64,000 bases of DNA from Legionella gratiana (GTDB lineage: Bacteria; Pseudomonadota; Gammaproteobacteria; Legionellales; Legionellaceae): positions 398,681-462,680 of the forward strand of contig NZ_LNYE01000020.1 in NCBI RefSeq assembly GCF_001467695.1. Direction: 5' to 3'. Made by a program: the position numbers and the translations under genes. The notes below the pieces were generated by a model. The model ran no database searches. It worked only from the letters and a program-made list of their open reading frames with translations, and was not told the origin of the DNA. Numbering within the stretch: position 1 is the stretch's first letter; each line of letters opens with the position of its first letter. Positions 49,245 through 57,747 of the stretch are shown piece by piece.

Positions 49245-50417
49245 ATGCTAAAGGACTGGCAAATAAAATTTCCACACAGTTTCGCACAATTTCCGAATCT
49301 TTTTATCGAATTAGATTTTGAAAAACAAGAAACCTTGTCTCAATTGTTGCATTTAATAGAACAAACAGGAAGAGGATTGCTTGATGAAGATACAGTTCTT
49401 CATATTCTAAATAATTCTTCTTATTTATCTGAGTTAACGTCTCTCATTATTTTAATCAGTGATCTTAAATGTTTGAACAAATCCATGCTGAATCATTTAT
49501 TCACAAATCATTTTCTACCTGATTTGCAAGAAAGCCTTGATGTTCTTTCTAATCACACTATTATTACTGCTGAGGCAGTAACGTTTTTATTTTCTACCAG
49601 AAATCCTCAGGATTGTGTGGGCTTTATGATGCGCGCGCTCCAAAAAGGAGTAGATTTAACAGGCCTCCTGAATTATTTATCGCGACACGTTGCCTTAGAG
49701 GGGTTGAATCGAGCTATAACTCTGTTTGACCTGAGTAGTTTTAGCTACAGAAAAGAACATTTCTCAGTGTTTTGTGTGATTACTGAGATACTTGCAAATC
49801 CTTTATGCCAAACTATTTTTGATGCTCGATGGCGTAGTTTTTCAGATTACACCATTATTTCAGAGCCTTTAAGTGCTACTGATGCGGATGAAATTATTAG
49901 ACAACTTATTGATGTAGTTGATGAAGAGACTAGAATACGCACCTTTTTTGATTTTTTTGCATCATTTCGCCCTTTTCCACCCAGTCAAAAATACATGGTG
50001 GATGTAAATATTAGTGATAAAGTTACAGCCGCATTGACGAACTATTGCAAATCAATAATAGCAGCAATTGCAAATGATGAAGATTCTTTACAGGTTCGTG
50101 AAGCGATAGCAACTTTACGGAAGAAAGGCGGTAATAAAATTATTTTTGATAAAATCAAATATGAGATAGCAAGCGATGTAGAGTCAGAAGATTTATACTC
50201 CATGCGAACCTACGATGATCTTATGGATGAGATTTGGGTGACACTTAATCAACCCCAACTTCACTTAGAAACTTTTGACGATAAACTTCATAAGGGCAGG
50301 CGATATCCAAGTTTTTTTACTGAAGCATTAAGACAGCAATCGTTTCGAATGGATACCGTTTCTCAGGACATGATGGATATCGAGCAAAAAGATAAGACGG
50401 ATAATGTACCAATGTAA
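49245..50417 (+). CDS. Helical protein of unknown function, effector candidate
   Basis: Unrecognised 390-residue protein, predicted to be almost entirely alpha helical with Leu/Ile-rich amphipathic segments of about 25-30 residues through the first 200 (for example LSQLLHLIEQTGRGLLDED, LNHLFTNHFLPDLQESL). This looks like a helical-repeat solenoid, but not ankyrin, TPR or HEAT by obvious consensus. The second half includes FFDFFASFRPFPP and a charged C terminus, MMDIEQKDKTDN. No signal peptide or TM segment. It is the third of three plus-strand genes starting with the protease chimera, and may form a functional group or be a separate effector. Confidence 0.55.
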   Translation: MLKDWQIKFPHSFAQFPNLFIELDFEKQETLSQLLHLIEQTGRGLLDEDTVLHILNNSSYLSELTSLIILISDLKCLNKSMLNHLFTNHFLPDLQESLDVLSNHTIITAEAVTFLFSTRNPQDCVGFMMRALQKGVDLTGLLNYLSRHVALEGLNRAITLFDLSSFSYRKEHFSVFCVITEILANPLCQTIFDARWRSFSDYTIISEPLSATDADEIIRQLIDVVDEETRIRTFFDFFASFRPFPPSQKYMVDVNISDKVTAALTNYCKSIIAAIANDEDSLQVREAIATLRKKGGNKIIFDKIKYEIASDVESEDLYSMRTYDDLMDEIWVTLNQPQLHLETFDDKLHKGRRYPSFFTEALRQQSFRMDTVSQDMMDIEQKDKTDNVPM

Positions 50418-50613
50418 TGAGTCAGATAAAAAAGTCGTCATTGCGAACAAAGTGAGGCAATCCAGTTTAAATCTTCAATAGACTTCCTTCCAAACTCTAC
50501 TGCCACTGTAGTGGAGCATTGCTTCGTCGATACGCTCGAATCCTTAGGATGCTTGCGTGTACACTCCGTTTCTCCTCGCACTTCCCACACTACAGTTATT
50601 TATGAAGAATTAC
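50418..50613. repeat. Intergenic region with dispersed-repeat-like sequence
   Basis: About 196 bases of higher GC. gtcattgcgaacaaagtgag at 50437 onward, followed by gcaatcca, resembles the attgcgagcgaagcgaagcaatcc element dispersed in several intracellular bacteria and Legionella. A second related part, ggagcattgcttcgtcgata, is near 50512. A 9-bp sequence, cactgtagt, recurs inverted at about 50586. Only one copy is in the window. Confidence 0.4.
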
Positions 50614-50952
50614 TTATTTTTTTGATTTGCTAAAGAATTTACGGATCTCATCCATGAATTCGTCGCAAGCTTGCTTATTCTCCATTCTATTTTGCCATCG
50701 GTGATGGTTCCCTTCCGCAACTATTTTAGCCAGCTTAACCATGTGAGTATTTTGAGTATCCAAAATATATTCTTTAATTTTCTCTTTCAATACTTCTTCC
50801 CATGCTTCATCGGCCAGTTTTAAAAAATAGGTTGCCTTGTCTTCTGGATGGTGTCCACCATGATGGCAATGGTGGTGTTCACTATCATGACATCCTTCAT
50901 GCTTATGACACGGACAAGGGCATTTTCCTTCAGCACATCCATAGCTTCCCAT
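50614..50952 (-). CDS. His/Cys-rich small protein, probable metal binder
   Basis: Protein of 112 residues. Its first 35 residues contain six cysteines (6, 11, 13, 15, 21, 29) and ten histidines, in KCPCPCHKHEGCH then EHHHCHHGGHH, the densest metal-ligand stretch in the window. The remaining 75 residues are helical and charged (LADEAWEEVLKEKIKEYIL, HHRWQNRMENKQACDEFM), with no recognised domain. There is no signal peptide. AGGAG six bases before the ATG supports the start. A role in nickel, zinc or copper binding or storage is inferred. The nearest metal gene in the window, helCBA, is 44 kb away. Confidence 0.75.
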   Translation of the reverse strand: MGSYGCAEGKCPCPCHKHEGCHDSEHHHCHHGGHHPEDKATYFLKLADEAWEEVLKEKIKEYILDTQNTHMVKLAKIVAEGNHHRWQNRMENKQACDEFMDEIRKFFSKSKK

Positions 50953-51110
50953 ATTTTCTCCTGTTAGATTTTTTCGAAATGTTTAACCTTAAACTTACAT
51001 AGAATTACAAAAAATCACTCATAAATCAATTCATGAAGAAGGAGCTAGGTTAGCAGGTACAAGTGAATTGAGCTATAATTAAACATTATGAGCTTTCTTA
51101 GGAGTGCTTT

Positions 51111-51569
51111 ATGTTAAGCCCATCACTTAGAAAATATATAGATACTCATCATATTTCCTACAAAACCATTAGTCATCCTAGAGCATATACGGCATTACAA
51201 TGCGCACAAGCAGCACATATTAAAGGAAACTATTTTGCTAAATCCGTTGTGGTCAAATTAGATGGAACATTTGTACTTGTAGCAATTCCAGCCAGTATGC
51301 GACTCGATTTAGAGCAATTTAAAGAAGAAACTCATGCGAAACATGCAGAAATAGCTCACGAATTTGAGTTTCAAGATAGGTTTAAAGATTGCGAAATTGG
51401 TGCGATACCACTTTTGGGTGAACTTTATGGTATGGATGTTTATCTTGCAGACAGTCTTGCCCATCAAGAATGGTTGGTTTTTAATGCAGGCAATCATAAT
51501 GAACTGCTGCAAATGAAAAGTAAGGATTTTTTAAATTTAGTTCATCCCAAAACTTTATCGCAATGCTAA
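51111..51569 (+). CDS. YbaK/EbsC-type aminoacyl-tRNA deacylase
   Basis: Protein of 152 residues from the YbaK/prolyl-tRNA-synthetase-editing superfamily, which hydrolyse mischarged tRNAs (Cys- or Ala-tRNAPro) or related esters. It starts MLSPSLRKYIDTHHISYKT and has the family's central Lys in FAKSVVVKLDGTFVLVAIPAS and the conserved FKDCEIGAIPLLGELYG (Gly-Ala-Ile-Pro). AGGAG lies 7 bases before the ATG. The subgroup (YbaK, ProXp or plant-type) cannot be fixed from sequence. It is monocistronic, with a Rieske protein gene about 200 bases downstream. Confidence 0.85.
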   Translation: MLSPSLRKYIDTHHISYKTISHPRAYTALQCAQAAHIKGNYFAKSVVVKLDGTFVLVAIPASMRLDLEQFKEETHAKHAEIAHEFEFQDRFKDCEIGAIPLLGELYGMDVYLADSLAHQEWLVFNAGNHNELLQMKSKDFLNLVHPKTLSQC

Positions 51570-51775
51570 AGTGCATATCAAAGCCCTAGAAAAAGCAGTA
51601 GGTCACCTGTTTTTTCTGGGTTAAGTACTCTGCAACTAGAAAAGCAGCTCTTGTATTAGTTTCAGTTAAAACTTATCTTATAGCTCGGTGCTAGTCTTCA
51701 AGTACGATTGATTAGTTTGAAGTATGTGCCAAAACGAGAGAACTATTTTATAAAAACAAAAGGGATCAAATCATT

Positions 51776-52129
51776 ATGTCTTGGAAACAAACAATCACAC
51801 TCGATCAGCTGCAACAAAAAGGACGTCACTGCGAAACCATTGATGGTCATAAAATTTTATTGATTTGGCATAATGACACGGTACATGCTGTTGCTTCTCA
51901 ATGCCCACACTTTAAATTACCTTTGACTAAAGGTGTGGTTACTGATGAAAATACCATTGTTTGTCCTTTTCACAAAAGCGCTTTTAATCTTACAACAGGC
52001 AAACCTGAATGCTGGTCACCTTGGCCTCCAGCAGTGGGTACGGTACTTGGTAAGCTGAGCAAACCTAAAAATCTGAAAATATATCCTGTCCGTATTGACA
52101 ATAATGAGATTAGTATTGATGTTGCTTAA
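51776..52129 (+). CDS. Rieske [2Fe-2S] ferredoxin-like protein
   Basis: Small Rieske protein of 117 residues. The two cluster-binding loops are SQCPHFKLPLTKG (Cys-x-His) and VCPFHKSAFNL (Cys-x-x-His), 18 residues apart, which bind one [2Fe-2S] cluster. The rest is the compact beta fold of soluble ferredoxin-type electron carriers. No oxygenase or reductase partner is adjacent; such proteins may feed electrons to a hydroxylase elsewhere. The gene has AGGGA upstream and ends before a strong convergent terminator. Soluble cytoplasmic, with no signal peptide. Confidence 0.9.
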   Translation: MSWKQTITLDQLQQKGRHCETIDGHKILLIWHNDTVHAVASQCPHFKLPLTKGVVTDENTIVCPFHKSAFNLTTGKPECWSPWPPAVGTVLGKLSKPKNLKIYPVRIDNNEISIDVA

Positions 52130-52176
52130 ATAAGCTAAAGCCACCACACCCATAAACCTAAAAAAGCTGTTTAATT

Positions 52177-52217
52177 TCAGTTCGATATAAAAATAACTAT
52201 TTTTTATATCGAACTGA
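52177..52217. terminator. Bidirectional terminator, diverged copy E of the repeat
   Basis: cagttcgatataaaaa (52178-52193) pairs perfectly with 52201-52216, loop taactat, plus a further T-A pair. A-tract and T-tract make it a plausible Rho-independent terminator for both the Rieske gene and the convergent rapA. The arms share gttcgatataaaa with copies A and B of the dispersed repeat. Confidence 0.75.
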
Positions 52218-52223
52218 TGTTAA

Positions 52224-55079
52224 TTAAACTTTATTAATCACTACTCTTAATGCTTGTAACTTTAAGGTAGCGTTATGCATGAACTGTTCACTCTCCACGA
52301 GTTGATTTTTTAAATAAGCAATTTCTTCATCGCGTATAGAAGAGTTAATCTTTTTTAATGCCTCAAGCCGTGTTATCTCATGATTAATGCTGTCCTTCAT
52401 CTGTACAACAGATAGCTCAATAATCGCTTGAAGCTGAATTTCAGCAACTTTTTTACTTTGCATTAATATCGTTTCTAGATCTTGATGAACTTGCTGAATA
52501 ATAGGATAACATAAATGACGCTTAACGGGCTCGCACAATTGATTTAATTGATTATAATCCAATACCTTAGACAGATTTTTTCCTGAAACATCCATGAACA
52601 CACGAATAGGTTCAAGGGGTACAAAACGATCCAGCTGTAAACTTTTTGGAGCCGCACAATTTACTGTATAAAAGGATTCCAAAAATAAAGTTCCGGGTTT
52701 GATGCTTTTAATGGAAATTGTCGCTAAAGTAGCGTTCCCTAGTTCAGATTCTAAAGTCATTTCCATACATTCACTGACCATAGGATGTTCCCAGCTTAGA
52801 AATTCAACATCCTCGCGTACAAGTGCTTTAGGACGTGAATAAGTTACCGTAACTCCATCTTCTTTTAAACCTGGGAAATGGCTTGTTTTCATATGATCTG
52901 TAGGGCGCAGGATTTCGGTATTTTCTGAGTGATATTCATGATCAATGCCATACTCTTGAAATACCTGAGCCATGTAATTTTCCAATTCCAAACAATTTTC
53001 TTCTGCTTCGATGGCAGTAATTAATGCCTGGGCTTGTTGTGCATTACAAGAATTTAACTCCAGCAAACGATCGCGTCCATCATGTAATGCTTGATTGATC
53101 GCTTCAGCACGTATTTTGGTGTGGGCAATTAATGTCTTGAGTTCTTCTTCGCTTGTCTCCACTCGATCAAGAATAGGTAAGAGTTCATTTTCAAATTCTT
53201 CATAAAGTGTAAACCCAATAGAACAACTTTGAGTAAATAAATTAATTCCTTCATGATACCAACGAAATAACTTCTCTTGTACTGCATTCAATAGATAAGG
53301 CACATGAATTTCAATAGTATGATGTTGTCCTATACGGTCGAGGCGTCCAATGCGCTGTTCCAGCAAATCGGGATTTAAAGGTAAGTCAAACAGAACAAGA
53401 TGATGTGCAAATTGAAAATTCCGACCTTCGCTGCCTATTTCAGAACAAACAAGCGTTTGGGCTCCATTTTCTTGTTCGGCAAAATAGGCTGCGGCGCGAT
53501 CACGCTCAATAATAGACAAACCTTCATGAAAAGAAGTGCTGCGAATTCCCATTTTTAATTTTAAGTGCTGATCCAAAGCAATAGCGGTACTGGCTTTAGC
53601 ACAAATAATCAGAACTTTCTTAGGATAAAGTTCTTTGATTTTATCCGCTAACCACATCACCCGAGGATCTTTTTCAAGCCAAGTTTCTTTATCTACCAGT
53701 TGCTCAGGGTAAAGTTTTCTTTGTCCTTTTTGCCCTTCTAATGAGGAATAAATGACAGGACACTCTAAAGGATAGGCATGCACTCGTCGTTCAGGAAAGC
53801 CTTGGATGGCTGCCCGGGTATTGCGAAATAGAACACGTCCCGTACCATGTCTGTCTAATAAGTCTTTAATCACTTGCTTAATGTTAGCACCTACTGTTTC
53901 ACCTAAATAAGCTTTGAGTTGCGATTTTAATTCAATGCTTAAATCATCAATGGAGACTTCCTCACCATGAGTCATAAGTGCTTGTACTAATCTATTAACT
54001 TCCTGATATCCTTCTTCTTCTTTTTTAAAGGTAGAAAAATCATAAAATCGTGATGAATCAAGCAATCGCAACCGAGCAAAATGACTTGCGATTCCGGCCT
54101 GCTCAGGAGTTGCGGTTAACAACAGTAAACCTTTACTTCGAATGGATAATTCTTCAATGCATTCATACTCAGGACTTGTTTCTTCTTCAGACCAATGTAA
54201 ATGGTGTGCCTCATCGACAACAAGTAAGTCCCATTCGCTCGTCAATGCTTGCTGACGCGCTTTTTCATTGTCCATCAGAAAATCCAAGCTGCATAAAACC
54301 AATTGTTCATTTTCAAAAAGATTTTCTTGAGTTGTTCCGATTTGAACTCCTTCTTCTTCGTCTAACTCATAGACCAGTTCATAGCGATTCGCATCAATGA
54401 TTGAAAAATACAAGTTAAAACGACGAATCATTTCGACCAGCCATTGATGAATCAACGTTTGCGGTACAACGATTAACACGCGGTTGGCACGTCCTGTGTA
54501 GAGTTGATAATGCAAAATCATACCGGCTTCGATGGTTTTTCCAAGACCTACTTCATCAGCAAGCAGGACGCGCGGAGCATAACGTTGAGCAACTTCATTA
54601 GCGATATAAACCTGATGTTTTAGATGACTGGTTCGCGAACCTAATAATCCTCTGACCCTAGATTGTTGTAATCTGCTTACATGATTTAGAGTGTCTATTC
54701 TTAATTTGAACGTACTTAGCTTATCCAACAAACCACTAAATAATCGTTGTTCAGGAGTATTTAATTTGATAAAACAATCCAAATTAAGTTCACTAATCTG
54801 CAATTTATTGCCGGCATCATCCATGCCAGTATAAAAATACAACCCTTGTCGTTCCTCAACGTGAGTAATACTCATTTTTTTGCTGTTGGAAGTTGTTACT
54901 TCTTCGCCTTTTTTATAAATGATACGACTCAGCGGGGCATTATCCGTAGAATAAATGCGCTCTTCTCCGGCAGCGGGAAAATTTAAACTTACCTGTCTAC
55001 CACGTACATCAACAATAATACCTAGACCGAGTTTTGATTCGGTATTGCTTATCCAGCGTTGGCCAATAGTAAAAGTCAT
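52224..55079 (-). CDS. rapA: RNA polymerase-associated ATPase RapA
   Basis: Swi2/Snf2-family ATPase of 951 residues that recycles stalled RNA polymerase; E. coli RapA has 968. The N-terminal Tudor-like domains (FTIGQRWISNTESKLGLG) are followed by the ATPase: Walker A ADEVGLGKTIEAGM, DEAH-type VDEAHHLHW, and the second RecA domain with SEIGSEGRNFQF and EQRIGRLDRIGQ. The C-terminal LQLDRFVPLEPIRV is characteristic. I start at the ATG at 55079: the open frame extends to 55673 but that part is the antisense of the divergent gene. Residue order and length are right. Confidence 0.95.
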   Translation of the reverse strand: MTFTIGQRWISNTESKLGLGIIVDVRGRQVSLNFPAAGEERIYSTDNAPLSRIIYKKGEEVTTSNSKKMSITHVEERQGLYFYTGMDDAGNKLQISELNLDCFIKLNTPEQRLFSGLLDKLSTFKLRIDTLNHVSRLQQSRVRGLLGSRTSHLKHQVYIANEVAQRYAPRVLLADEVGLGKTIEAGMILHYQLYTGRANRVLIVVPQTLIHQWLVEMIRRFNLYFSIIDANRYELVYELDEEEGVQIGTTQENLFENEQLVLCSLDFLMDNEKARQQALTSEWDLLVVDEAHHLHWSEEETSPEYECIEELSIRSKGLLLLTATPEQAGIASHFARLRLLDSSRFYDFSTFKKEEEGYQEVNRLVQALMTHGEEVSIDDLSIELKSQLKAYLGETVGANIKQVIKDLLDRHGTGRVLFRNTRAAIQGFPERRVHAYPLECPVIYSSLEGQKGQRKLYPEQLVDKETWLEKDPRVMWLADKIKELYPKKVLIICAKASTAIALDQHLKLKMGIRSTSFHEGLSIIERDRAAAYFAEQENGAQTLVCSEIGSEGRNFQFAHHLVLFDLPLNPDLLEQRIGRLDRIGQHHTIEIHVPYLLNAVQEKLFRWYHEGINLFTQSCSIGFTLYEEFENELLPILDRVETSEEELKTLIAHTKIRAEAINQALHDGRDRLLELNSCNAQQAQALITAIEAEENCLELENYMAQVFQEYGIDHEYHSENTEILRPTDHMKTSHFPGLKEDGVTVTYSRPKALVREDVEFLSWEHPMVSECMEMTLESELGNATLATISIKSIKPGTLFLESFYTVNCAAPKSLQLDRFVPLEPIRVFMDVSGKNLSKVLDYNQLNQLCEPVKRHLCYPIIQQVHQDLETILMQSKKVAEIQLQAIIELSVVQMKDSINHEITRLEALKKINSSIRDEEIAYLKNQLVESEQFMHNATLKLQALRVVINKV

Positions 55080-55200
55080 AAGAAACCATGTTTTTTTAAG
55101 TACAACTAAAATAATCAAAAACTGAAAGAAACTCAACTTGACACGTAGCTTTTTTTTGAAATAGAATGGCGCAATTTTAATCAAAAGAGGATGTTGAACT

Positions 55201-55824
55201 ATGCAAGCGAAAAGAGAGACCCTTCCGGAGTTGAGTTTTAAGGAGCTAATCGCGTTGAGTGGCGTTGCTGCATTTGCAGAAAATGATCGAGAGCAAAAAC
55301 GAGCACAAGAAATTTTAGCTGCATATGCTGCCGAAAAGAAAAAAAATGCTCCTGGGTTTTTCACCCCATATAGAAGTTTAAAAGATTTTGGTGGTAATTT
55401 AGTTGCTCCCGTTGTTCTTCCTTTAACTTTAGGTCTTGTTGCTGGTGTTACCGCAATTGGTGCAGCATTAGGAGCAATTACTATTGCTGGAAGTTTACTT
55501 TTTGCAGCTGGTGCTGGTGTTGTTGGTCTTTTCAATAAAAGTGCAAAAGAAACTGCAAAAGACGCACTTGTTGTTGCTGCTATTGCAGGCGTTGTCACTG
55601 CTGCTTGTGCTGTTCTTACCGCTGCATTGGCTGTAATCGCTGCTGTTTCAACCCCATTGTTAATCGCTAGCATTTTTACTCGCGGCGGTGCTACTGTTGT
55701 TTCCGCCGTTTCTGATTGCTTCTCTCGTTGCTTCCCTAAATCAGAAGCTCCAAAGCATGATGAAGTAGAAGAAGTACTTGTTGATGAGCAAATTGATGAG
55801 CAGCGTCCTATTTTAACATGTTAA
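55201..55824 (+). CDS. Hydrophobic protein of unknown function
   Basis: Unrecognised 207-residue protein. The N terminus (1-60) is charged and helical; residues 65-175 hold four Ala/Val/Gly-rich hydrophobic segments (LVAPVVLPLTLGLVAGV, IAGSLLFAAGAGVVGLF, ALVVAAIAGVVTAACAVL, LAVIAAVSTPLLIASIF), a candidate set of membrane hairpins. The C terminus is acidic (EVEEVLVDEQIDEQ) and ends with a Cys. The acidic tail resembles the E-block of Dot/Icm substrates, so a host-membrane effector is possible. AGAGG precedes the ATG at a workable distance. It is divergent from rapA and precedes a similarly built coiled-coil protein on the same strand. Confidence 0.65.
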   Translation: MQAKRETLPELSFKELIALSGVAAFAENDREQKRAQEILAAYAAEKKKNAPGFFTPYRSLKDFGGNLVAPVVLPLTLGLVAGVTAIGAALGAITIAGSLLFAAGAGVVGLFNKSAKETAKDALVVAAIAGVVTAACAVLTAALAVIAAVSTPLLIASIFTRGGATVVSAVSDCFSRCFPKSEAPKHDEVEEVLVDEQIDEQRPILTC

Positions 55825-56031
55825 TTAATAATCTTTATTCAAGCTAGGTTTCTATAGCCTAGCTTTTTCTCTTTAGTGATGGCAATCCCTTTTATATGCC
55901 CTTAAAAAACGCACTCTTTATCAAATTAAATCTGTGTTGGATCTAATCATCAATTTTTACTTGTCTTTTTAAGCTATCCTGGTTAAAAATAGTTGGCACA
56001 GGAAGAATATTTAACAGAAAAGGAACTTCAC

Positions 56032-57297
56032 ATGGCTACCAATACAGTAGAGCTTCAAGATTTTATCGATATAGATAAAGAAAAAGACACCAAAGAAGAA
56101 ACTGAGAACGAGTTACTCAAGAAAACCGTAGAAGAGGAAATTCAAGCTAAATTAAAAGTGCTCAGTGAAAATACCGAAGAAAACAGACTCAAAAAAATTA
56201 CCATTACTAAAGAAATATTCGAACAAATTAGGAAAAGTTTAGAAGATACTGTTAAAAGCATGGAGAAAAACCCGAGCCTCTTCTCTCGTGCCGCTGAATT
56301 TTGGGGCGAATTACCTCTTTGGCAAAAAATTCTGGGGGGTGTTGCACTCACCTTACCTACCTTAATTATTGGTATTGCTGCCAATGTTGGTTTTCTTCTA
56401 GCGATTTGCGGCGTAACCGCAATTACTTATACTGCCGGTGGACTTATTCTTGATGACCATCACAAATGCAGTTCAACTGCGGTAGAAAGTTTACAAAAAG
56501 GGATTTTAGGCATGGCGGATTTGCTTGAGTTAACGATTAATGCCTTAAATGTAATTCGCGAACAATTAGCGATAGAAATTTCAAAATTTGCACAAGAAAA
56601 TAAAAGGCTTACAGAAAATATTGATGCTTTAAGTAAACAAATCGATGCTGTTGATAAACAAGTAAGAGCTACGTCTAAAATAAATGAAACGCTCACTATG
56701 ACCAAAGAGGGCTTAGAACATGTTGCGCAAACCTTAACAGAGGGAGTAACCCAACAAACAGATTTATTGCAACGAGCCCAAGAAAAATTAAACTTTATTA
56801 ACGAAGCCTACGGTAGCAGTCAAAAAGAATTGGCCGAAAAAATTTTGGAGGTTCAGAAAGTAAGAACCGAATTAGGAGAAGATCTTAATCGCGCTAAAGT
56901 AATGATAGATACTTTAGGTATGGCAATCTCTGAATTTTCTTCCACAATTAACAATGAAGAGAAACAAAAAGCATTTCAAGAAAAATTAGATGTTTTTCTA
57001 CAAGATAAAGAATCCAGCTTTTTGCAAATCGCTGAACGTATTTGTGCTGCGGAACAAAAACTTGTCATAGTGCAAAAAGAACTAGAAACTGCGAATGTTC
57101 GCTACCAAGAGCTTCTTGAACGACAAGGAAAGCAAATTGATAGGCTTGAAAGTTTGGGTAAAAAATCGTTGAAAGCTAAAGAACCATCTATAGGAGAATC
57201 ACTAAGTAAAAATGGTCTTTATGCTAACTCTAAGAAGGACAAAGACCCAGAAGAAACACAAGAGTCTCAATTGACTCAGAAACTTCAATGCAACTAG
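56032..57297 (+). CDS. LegC2/LegC7 (Ylf)-like coiled-coil membrane effector
   Basis: Protein of 421 residues resembling Legionella LegC2/LegC7 (YlfB/YlfA), Dot/Icm effectors that act as SNARE-like factors on host vesicles. A charged N terminus (1-95) is followed by a tandem hydrophobic region at about 100-140, then a long coiled coil at about 160-385 with repeated heptads, and a charged tail. YlfA is about 425 residues with the same layout, but I match on architecture rather than confirmed residues. I start at the ATG at 56032 (AAGGA nine bases upstream); a TTG 39 bases earlier lacks support. Confidence 0.6.
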   Translation: MATNTVELQDFIDIDKEKDTKEETENELLKKTVEEEIQAKLKVLSENTEENRLKKITITKEIFEQIRKSLEDTVKSMEKNPSLFSRAAEFWGELPLWQKILGGVALTLPTLIIGIAANVGFLLAICGVTAITYTAGGLILDDHHKCSSTAVESLQKGILGMADLLELTINALNVIREQLAIEISKFAQENKRLTENIDALSKQIDAVDKQVRATSKINETLTMTKEGLEHVAQTLTEGVTQQTDLLQRAQEKLNFINEAYGSSQKELAEKILEVQKVRTELGEDLNRAKVMIDTLGMAISEFSSTINNEEKQKAFQEKLDVFLQDKESSFLQIAERICAAEQKLVIVQKELETANVRYQELLERQGKQIDRLESLGKKSLKAKEPSIGESLSKNGLYANSKKDKDPEETQESQLTQKLQCN

Positions 57298-57333
57298 AAA
57301 GTACTTACGATTATATTTTTCTCCTCTACAGAG

Positions 57334-57369
57334 AGCTGTCTCTTGATCCTATCTCATCAAGAGACAGCT
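57334..57369 (+). terminator. Strong hairpin after the coiled-coil gene
   Basis: agctgtctcttgat (57334-57347) pairs perfectly over 14 bp with 57356-57369, loop cctatctc. It follows the stop by 36 bases. There is no T-run directly after, but the stem is the strongest nearby. Confidence 0.7.
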
Positions 57370-57537
57370 GCTTGCGCAGAGGGTGACGATGCTCTCAATA
57401 CCGTCGCCTTCCGCAAAAGCGGAAGGTCTAAAAGTAACAAATCTTTGCTCTAAACTTCACCTTGCAGTCATACGCTTACGAGACCCCTGCTTACGCAGAG
57501 GGTGACGATGCTCTCAATACCGTCTCCTTCTGCAAAA
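57361..57537. repeat. Pair of 58-bp direct repeats
   Basis: Bases 57361-57418 and 57480-57537, offset 119, match at about 53 of 58 positions; both contain gcagagggtgacgatgctct. The first copy is followed by an 8-bp hairpin, ccttccgc-aaaa-gcggaagg (57407-57426), that has decayed in the second. The remaining 57538-57747 bases show no gene or clear signal. Confidence 0.8.
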
Positions 57538-57747
57538 AAAATAATTGGATCCTGTTTTATTTGCGATAGACAAGATGTGTAGAAGATTCAGAACAGAGAG
57601 AGGGGTAGTTCTTACAAATCATCTTCTTGCATCAAGCTATAGTACAAAGTAAAGAAGTTTCATTATACGAGTGCAAAAGAATTGATGGCATGAAAATAAG
57701 TTATGTGACTCATAGCTGCACTTTTTAATCTCTTTCTCTTTTGTAAA

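Noticed and set aside
55080..55673. N-terminal extension of rapA of about 198 residues
   Set aside because: The extension is the antisense of the divergent hydrophobic-protein gene and is rich in low-complexity Ala/Val; the RapA family starts at the MTFTIGQRW segment, giving 951 residues like E. coli.
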